Origin: Acinetobacter lwoffii
GTDB lineage: Bacteria; Pseudomonadota; Gammaproteobacteria; Pseudomonadales; Moraxellaceae
NCBI RefSeq assembly: GCF_029024105.1
Contig: NZ_CP118963.1
Span: forward strand, 186,001 to 250,000
Reading direction: 5' to 3'
Length of the DNA: 64,000 bases
Position 1 is the stretch's first letter. Each line of letters opens with the position of its first letter. Below the pieces are notes generated by a model, which was given only the letters and a program-made list of their open reading frames with translations, ran no database searches and was not told the origin of the DNA. Of the stretch, positions 54,101-64,000 are shown in pieces. The position numbers and the translations under genes were made by a program.

Positions 54101-54132
54101 AAAAGCCATTGCTCAATAGCGATGGCTTTTTA
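54101..54132 (+). terminator. Terminator of the receptor gene
   Basis: AAAAGCCATTGCT / AGCGATGGCTTTTT, one mismatch, CAAT loop and T-run. Confidence 0.85.
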
Positions 54133-54466
54133 ATTTTTAGCGTTGCAATAAATTTTCCATATTTAAATCGGGCCTATGTATCTTGGAAGAAGACCCAATA
54201 AAACAAGTTTTGTGTATATAAACGCCAAGTTGCTGAAGAATCAAACAAGAATAGAATGTGAATTGAACGATATAAGTCATGTAATAAAGATTTTTATAAT
54301 TTAAATTTAAATAAAACAATATCTTATTGTGTTTATGGATGGGTTTTGTTGGATGTGCTCAATAAAATTCAAAAATAATGAAAATAAATTAACTATATAT
54401 AACAATTACTTATATTTTTATTGGTTTGAAAAATAAACACATGATAAAAAATCTTTGCAAGAAGTG
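54133..54466. other. AT-rich region upstream of the rRNA promoter
   Basis: About 330 bp of very AT-rich DNA. It may serve as UP-element or regulator-binding DNA for the rrn promoter. A 60-codon leftward frame (54137-54319) is present but lacks a ribosome site and recognisable content; I do not call it a gene. Confidence 0.5.
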
Positions 54467-54494
54467 TTGCAAGGGCTCTGAAATGCTGTAGAAT
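54467..54494 (+). promoter_or_regulatory. rRNA operon promoter
   Basis: TTGCAA (54467-54472), 16-bp spacer and TAGAAT (54489-54494), followed by a GC-rich stretch near the expected start. The leader to the mature 16S is about 340 nt. Confidence 0.75.
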
Positions 54495-54685
54495 GCACAT
54501 CCATCGGCGGTGATGAAGACTAAAACTTCTGATAAAACAGTGACTTAGTTAAGTTTGATTGGGTTGGGTTTTATTTGATAAGTTTAAAAATAGTTTTCAT
54601 TACTGGTTGACTTTCTAGAGATAGAGAGTAATATAGCCGACCTAGCTTGCTGGTGACGAACCAACAAGAAGATCATTAAGAGATT

Positions 54686-54710
54686 ATGAAGAACAACTTG
54701 TGTGGATTTT
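54686..54710 (+). other. 16S processing stem, 5' arm
   Basis: ATGAAGAACAACTTGTG and the following bases are complementary to 56396-56422 behind the 16S gene. The two arms would form the long duplex cut by RNase III to release pre-16S. Confidence 0.8.
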
Positions 54711-54837
54711 TACTGATTGATTGATCGAAATTATTTTCATTGATTGATGGTAGAAATTACTCGAAGTTTATTTGAGAAATATTTGTCAGAAAATTGATGA
54801 GCCAAGATTGGCACCCTTTAAGGTGCTACATAGTATT

Positions 54838-56375
<1,538 letters not shown>

Positions 56376-56435
56376 ACGAAAGATTGACGATTGGTAAGAA
56401 TCCACAACAAGTTGTTCTTCATACGATGTATCTGA

Positions 56436-56512
<77 letters not shown>

Positions 56513-56583
56513 AATCTGACTAACGAAGCATGAAAGTGCTGAAGCAAACAGAACAGAACGATACATTGACTTATTGATAAGCT

Positions 56584-56659
56584 GGGGACTTAGCTTAGTT
56601 GGTAGAGCGCCTGCTTTGCACGCAGGAGGTCAGGAGTTCGACTCTCCTAGTCTCCACCA
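56584..56659 (+). tRNA. tRNA-Ala (TGC)
   Basis: A 76-nt cloverleaf in the spacer: acceptor GGGGACT, anticodon loop CTTTGCACG with anticodon TGC, T-loop TTCGACT and CCA. An AATTTCAAG hairpin follows at once (56659-56699). Confidence 0.97.
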
Positions 56660-57102
56660 AATTTCAAGATCATAAAAGCACTGCTTTTCCTTGAAATTTA
56701 AGCAAGAAGCTACGCTTCGCGCAGTATGTAAGCATACAGTGATGAAGTTGTTTAGTTCCTAAGCGATCAAGTGTTTAGATCCTAGAGATTAACAAGTACA
56801 GGCGTTATGATACGCGCACTTGATAACCTCTGTGATTTATCACAGTTTCCTGACCTGACGAAGGCTGGAAAAATCATTAACAGAATATATTTGAGTTGAA
56901 ATAATTTGTTCAAACTCGTTTCAAGTAGGCAACTACAAGAAATGAGTTCTAGCGAAATTAACTGAATCAAGCGTTTTGGTATATGAATCTAATTGAAGCT
57001 GTACAGTAGTTAAGTCTACGAAACGCCAACTGTATGAGTAAGTCGCAAGACAAGCTCTGTTGCTTATCCTACTTGTAAGGATAAACGACTGTTTGGGGTT
57101 GT
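56660..57102 (+). other. 16S-23S spacer, second part
   Basis: 443 bp between tRNA-Ala and 23S. It holds a hairpin (AAATTTCAAG / CTTGAAATTT) behind the tRNA and, at 57088-57111, the 5' arm of the 23S processing stem, complementary to 59991-60015. No protein gene was found. Confidence 0.7.
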
Positions 57103-60000
<2,898 letters not shown>

Positions 60001-60191
60001 CAACACCCAAACAGTTGTTGTACGAACTTCGAAAGAAGTGAGGATCAATTGATTCAATATTAAACAAAGTGACTTGATTTAGTTACGCTAAACGAACAAA
60101 CTACTGCAACTCAGATAAATCTGTTAATGAATTCTATTTGGTAGAAAGCAAGGCATCTCAATAAGACCTAGCAAGTATCCATAAACAGTTG

Positions 60192-60307
60192 TGCTGGCGA
60201 CCATAGCAAGAGTGAACCACCTGATCCCTTCCCGAACTCAGAAGTGAAACCTCTTAGCGCTGATGGTAGTGTGGGGTTACCCATGTGAGAGTAAGTCATC
60301 GCCAGCT
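60192..60307 (+). rRNA. rrf: 5S ribosomal RNA
   Basis: About 115 nt with closing arms GCTGGCGA / TCGCCAGC and the internal block CCCTTCCCGAACTCAGAAGTGAAAC. It ends the rrn operon just before a strong terminator. Confidence 0.96.
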
Positions 60308-60315
60308 CATTATTC

Positions 60316-60353
60316 AAAAATCCCCCTCCGCATCAGCAGAGGGGGATTTTTTT
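60316..60353 (+). terminator. rRNA operon terminator
   Basis: AAAAATCCCCCTC / GAGGGGGATTTTT with a ten-base loop, then more T. It starts about 9 nt after 5S. Confidence 0.93.
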
Positions 60354-60460
60354 ATGCGTGGAATTTAGTCAAATAAATGTTATTTATGTGCTATTTCGAC
60401 TGAAACATCACATAAAAATAAAATTGAGAGGCGTATACTGAACCGGTCTATGGAGCGGAT

Positions 60461-61654
60461 ATGTCCTCAAATTCATCTTCAAGCCATATTGAATATGGCT
60501 CTTCTGCTTTTAAAGCAGTGCTTTTTTCCTTATTCCTTGCTGGCTTTGCCATTTTTTCATCACTGTATTGCGTACAGCCGATGATGCCGATTCTGGCTGA
60601 TTATTTCCAGGTCAGCCCGACTCAAAGTAGTTTCCCCTTATCTTTTTCTACTATTGCCTTGGCAGTTGGCCTGATTTTTACTGGACTAATTTCAGACCGA
60701 TTTGGTCGTAAGCCGATTATGGTCTGGTCTCTATTTTCAGTCTCAGTATTATTGCTATTAAGTGCAATATTGCCGATCTGGTCCGTGTTTCTGACCACAC
60801 GAGTAATGATTGGATTGACAGTCAGTGGTGTCGCAGCAGTCGCGATGACTTATATCGGGGAAGAAATTGCAGAAAAGGATATCGGTTTTGCCATGGGCTT
60901 ATATATTTCTGGCACAGCGATAGGTGGTATGGGAGGGCGTTTAATTGCCGGAGTTTTAGTTGATTTTATCTCTTGGCAATCTGCTACTTTGTTGATTGGT
61001 ATTTTAAATCTCTGTATTGCAGGCTTATTTTATTACCTCTTACCCGCTTCGCAACATTTTAAAGCCTATCCAATCAAGCTGAATCGTTTTAAAAACTCAT
61101 TTAGACAGAATCTAGCTGATCCAAAACTTCGGGTTTTATTCCTGCAAGGTTTTATCTTGATGGGCTGCTTTGTCTCGGTATTTAATTATCTGAGCTATCG
61201 CTTGATCCAAGCGCCATTTGAGCTATCTCATGTCTGGATTGGTGTGATTTCGATTACTTATTTGGCCGGCATTTATAGTTCCCCTCGAGCAGCACATTGG
61301 GGGCGGCATTACGGAAAATTTAGAATATTGGCAGCCATGATCCTGATGATGCTTGTGGGCTTGTCGCTGATGCTGATCAATCAGTTGGTTGTTGTTTTTA
61401 CCGGATTGCTGATTTTTACTTTTTCTTTCTTCGCTGCCCATTCTACCGCCAGTAGCTGGGTGTCGATCCAGTCGTTACAGTATCGGGCAGTCGGTTCGTC
61501 GCTGTATTTATTTTGCTATTACTTGGGTTCAAGTGTGTTGGGGAGCTCAAGCGGATTGGTGTGGGAAAATTATGGCTGGATAGGATTAACTGTGTTTATT
61601 GCCGCGTTATTACTGACGGGTTTGTCATTCAGTTTAAAACTCCGTTCAAATTAG
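60461..61654 (+). CDS. MFS transporter (YnfM/AraJ-like)
   Basis: A 397-residue, twelve-segment membrane carrier. The N-terminal half has SLYCVQPMMPILADYFQVSPTQ and the MFS signature LISDRFGRKPIM between helices 2 and 3. The second-half loop RAAHWGRHYGKF corresponds to the repeated motif. It resembles uncharacterised drug/metabolite exporters such as YnfM; substrate unknown. It is isolated between the rRNA terminator and ygiQ. Confidence 0.87.
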   Translation: MSSNSSSSHIEYGSSAFKAVLFSLFLAGFAIFSSLYCVQPMMPILADYFQVSPTQSSFPLSFSTIALAVGLIFTGLISDRFGRKPIMVWSLFSVSVLLLLSAILPIWSVFLTTRVMIGLTVSGVAAVAMTYIGEEIAEKDIGFAMGLYISGTAIGGMGGRLIAGVLVDFISWQSATLLIGILNLCIAGLFYYLLPASQHFKAYPIKLNRFKNSFRQNLADPKLRVLFLQGFILMGCFVSVFNYLSYRLIQAPFELSHVWIGVISITYLAGIYSSPRAAHWGRHYGKFRILAAMILMMLVGLSLMLINQLVVVFTGLLIFTFSFFAAHSTASSWVSIQSLQYRAVGSSLYLFCYYLGSSVLGSSSGLVWENYGWIGLTVFIAALLLTGLSFSLKLRSN

Positions 61655-61876
61655 AGATTATTTCCAAGCTTTCCTCCTCATAAATAGAATCAATTTCTTT
61701 TTTGAAATATTTAAACTTTAGATTCAAGTGACAAATAGAGCGTGATTCAGTTAGTCTCTGATTTTGTATAAATTATAATCAAGCAAGCTAGGGCCGATTC
61801 ATGGTAAAATAATCGGCTTTCATCTTTGATCTTATTTTTAGATCTCCTATCATCTGCCAGCCGAGAATTGCTAGCC

Positions 61877-64000
61877 ATGTCTACTGCTTATACCATGCAG
61901 ACTGCGCCAAAAGCGTTGTTTGATTACGACAAATATTGGGCGTCTTGTTTTGACCCTGCGCCATTTTTGCCGATGTCACGCGAGGAAATGGATCAACTCG
62001 GCTGGGACAGCTGTGATTTTATTTTAGTTTGTGGTGATGCTTATATCGATCATCCGTCTTTCTGTTCAGGCATTATTGGTCGTACGCTAGAAGCACAAGG
62101 CTTCCGTGTCGGCATTATTGCACAGCCAGACTGGACCAGCGTGGATGCGTTCCGCGTTTTGGGTAAACCGAATATTGCTTGGGGTGTAACAGCAGGGAAT
62201 ATGGATTCTATGATCAACCGTTATACGGCTGACCGTAAAATCCGTTCTGATGATGCCTATTCACCAGACAATCAGCCAAACAAACGTCCAGACCGTGCGG
62301 CAACCGTGTATTGCCAGCGTGTCCGTGAAGCTTATCCGGATGTACCGGTATTATTGGGCGGTATTGAAGCATCCTTACGTCGTATTGCGCATTATGATTA
62401 CTGGTCAGACAAAGTCCGTCGTTCAGTATTGATGGATTCAAAAGCCGATCTTTTGATGTACGGTAATGGTGAGCGTTCAATCACTGAAATTATGCATCGT
62501 CTGGCACGTGGCGAGAAAATTCACGAGATTACTGATGTTCGCGGTACTGCGTTCATTGTGAATAAACACAATCGTGCCTCTAAAGCCAAGTTTGTGGAAA
62601 TTGCATCGAATGATGTCGATGCCATTGGCCGTGTTGATCCAATTATTAACCCGTATGTCATGACTGAAGATATCGAGGGTTGTGAGATTGAACAAGGCAA
62701 GGATTCTAGTCAGTACCAAGGTTTCCAAAAAGAACATGTCGCCAATCCGATTGTGCGAGCAGGGGATGACCTAGATCCTGATACGCAAATTGTGCAACTG
62801 CAACCGGCTTCTAAAGCGATTAAACATAAGTTACCGCCGCGTGAATTGGCCGTAATCCGTTTGCCTGCTTTTGAAGAAGTGGCTGCAGATCCAGTGCTCT
62901 ACGCACATGCCAACCGTATTCTGCATCTGGAAACCAATCCGGGGAATGCGCGTGCCATGGTGCAAAAGCATGGTGAACGTGATGTCTGGTTGAATGCACC
63001 GCCAATTCCGTTGACTACCGAAGAAATGGACTATGTGTTTGACCTGCCTTATGCACGTCTGCCGCATCCTGCTTATGGCAATGCACGTTTCCCGGCATTC
63101 GACATGATCAAGTTCTCTGTGAATATCATGCGTGGCTGTTTCGGTGGTTGTACCTTCTGTTCAATTACGGAACATGAAGGTCGTATTATTCAGAACCGTT
63201 CTGAAGAATCGATTCTGCGTGAAGTGGAAAAAATCCGTGATACCGCACCGGGCTTCACGGGTATTATCTCGGACTTGGGTGGCCCAACAGCCAATATGTA
63301 TCGTTTGGCCTGTAAAGATCCTGAGATTGAAAAGAACTGTCGTAAACCGTCATGTGTATTCCCGGGCGTGTGCCAAAACCTGCATACCGACCATGCGCCA
63401 TTGACGCAGTTATATCGTAAAGCACGTTCTTTACCAGGCATTAAAAAAATTCTGATTGGTTCAGGCCTACGTTATGACCTTGCGGTTTTAAACCCTGAAT
63501 ATGTCAAAGAACTTGTCACCCATCATGTCGGTGGTTACTTAAAAATTGCGCCTGAACATACCGAGAAAGGTCCACTCAATAAAATGATGAAGCCAGGTAT
63601 TGGTACCTATGACCGCTTCAAGCAAATGTTTGATCGTTACAGTAAAGAAGCCGGTAAGGAACAATACTTGATTCCTTACTTCATCGCGGCGCATCCGGGC
63701 ACCACCGATTACGACATGATGAATCTGGCGATTTGGTTGAAGAAGAATGGTTTCCGTGCCGATCAGGTACAGACCTTCTATCCATCACCGATGGCGACTG
63801 CAACTACTATGTATTACACGGGTAAAAACCCGCTGGCGAAAGTGGCGCGTTATACTGAAAATGTTGACATTGTGAAAGGTGAGAAGCGTCGTCGTTTGCA
63901 CAAAGCTTTCTTGCGTTATCATGATTCAAACAACTGGCCTTTACTGCGTGAAGCCCTGAAAGAAATGGGTCGTCAGGATTTGATTGGTAATTCGAAACAG
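61877..64000 (+). CDS. YgiQ family radical SAM protein, 3' truncated by window end
   Basis: 708 codons are open to the window end with no stop. It starts MSTAYTMQTAPKALFDYDKYWA. The N-terminal UPF0313 domain (VCGDAYIDHPSF; LLGGIEASLRRIAHYDYWSDKV) precedes the radical SAM core, whose iron-sulfur Cys are 421, 425 and 428 in MRGCFGGCTFCSI. LKIAPEHTEKGPLNKMMKP and YLIPYFIAAHPG follow. These are conserved cytosolic proteins of unknown reaction. The stop and any C-terminal tail lie beyond the window. Confidence 0.92.
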   Translation, partial: MSTAYTMQTAPKALFDYDKYWASCFDPAPFLPMSREEMDQLGWDSCDFILVCGDAYIDHPSFCSGIIGRTLEAQGFRVGIIAQPDWTSVDAFRVLGKPNIAWGVTAGNMDSMINRYTADRKIRSDDAYSPDNQPNKRPDRAATVYCQRVREAYPDVPVLLGGIEASLRRIAHYDYWSDKVRRSVLMDSKADLLMYGNGERSITEIMHRLARGEKIHEITDVRGTAFIVNKHNRASKAKFVEIASNDVDAIGRVDPIINPYVMTEDIEGCEIEQGKDSSQYQGFQKEHVANPIVRAGDDLDPDTQIVQLQPASKAIKHKLPPRELAVIRLPAFEEVAADPVLYAHANRILHLETNPGNARAMVQKHGERDVWLNAPPIPLTTEEMDYVFDLPYARLPHPAYGNARFPAFDMIKFSVNIMRGCFGGCTFCSITEHEGRIIQNRSEESILREVEKIRDTAPGFTGIISDLGGPTANMYRLACKDPEIEKNCRKPSCVFPGVCQNLHTDHAPLTQLYRKARSLPGIKKILIGSGLRYDLAVLNPEYVKELVTHHVGGYLKIAPEHTEKGPLNKMMKPGIGTYDRFKQMFDRYSKEAGKEQYLIPYFIAAHPGTTDYDMMNLAIWLKKNGFRADQVQTFYPSPMATATTMYYTGKNPLAKVARYTENVDIVKGEKRRRLHKAFLRYHDSNNWPLLREALKEMGRQDLIGNSKQ

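Noticed and set aside
54137..54319. A 60-codon leftward frame upstream of the rRNA operon.
   Set aside because: AT-rich chance frame without ribosome site or recognisable content.

Overview
The window is a chromosomal segment of an Acinetobacter species. Three things support this: a complete 16S-tRNA-Ile-tRNA-Ala-23S-5S operon with Acinetobacter-like 16S signatures, the atpIBEFHAGDC operon, and typical Moraxellaceae versions of GuaA, ZnuABC/Zur, PhoBR and the DprA-LysM-Def block. No finer taxonomic call is made. A single parS-like palindrome, an rrn operon and the ATP synthase operon together suggest an origin-proximal location (inference).

Region 1 (1-5034) is accessory DNA. An IS3-family transposase gene is split inside its DDE domain by a group II intron that carries its own reverse transcriptase/maturase. 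Next to it is an integration module: a tyrosine recombinase, a small overlapping ORF, a small HTH/excisionase-like protein and a divergent Cro/C1-type regulator. The module abuts two tandem tRNA-Gly(GCC) genes, which suggests the edge of an integrative element. Only one edge is visible.

Region 2 (5035-23000) is ordinary core genome. It holds bolA, a SirB2-like membrane protein, an orphan ParA-like ATPase, a lipoprotein, a LysE-type exporter, dedA, guaA, two adjacent membrane diguanylate cyclases, a pirin, a GST, phoBR, a TetR regulator divergent from a short-chain dehydrogenase with a clear operator/promoter between them, a MATE pump and an aminotransferase. Behind guaA lie two diverged tandem copies of a paired-hairpin element whose stem arms co-vary.

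Region 3 (23041-28969) is a type VI secretion vgrG-effector-immunity island. Base composition drops sharply near the 3' end of vgrG and stays AT-rich through a 728-residue multidomain peptidoglycan-hydrolase effector (fold-like N-terminus, LysM, PG-binding, M15-like zinc peptidase, lysozyme-like domain) and an unrecognised exported protein that is the probable immunity partner. This is the most interesting system in the window.

Region 4 (28973-54132) carries a DyP peroxidase, an RhtB-type exporter, the zur-znuCB / znuA zinc-uptake locus with a Zur box, the ATP synthase operon, an orphan AT-rich gene, an aldehyde dehydrogenase, a second pirin, a lipoprotein, glutathione peroxidase, an EamA transporter, a candidate small RNA with two terminators, tsaC-like, dprA, a LysM protein, def, and a small His-rich protein next to a TonB-dependent copper-type receptor.

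Region 5 (54133-64000) is the rrn operon with promoter, processing stems and terminator, then an MFS transporter and a YgiQ-type radical SAM gene that runs off the window end.
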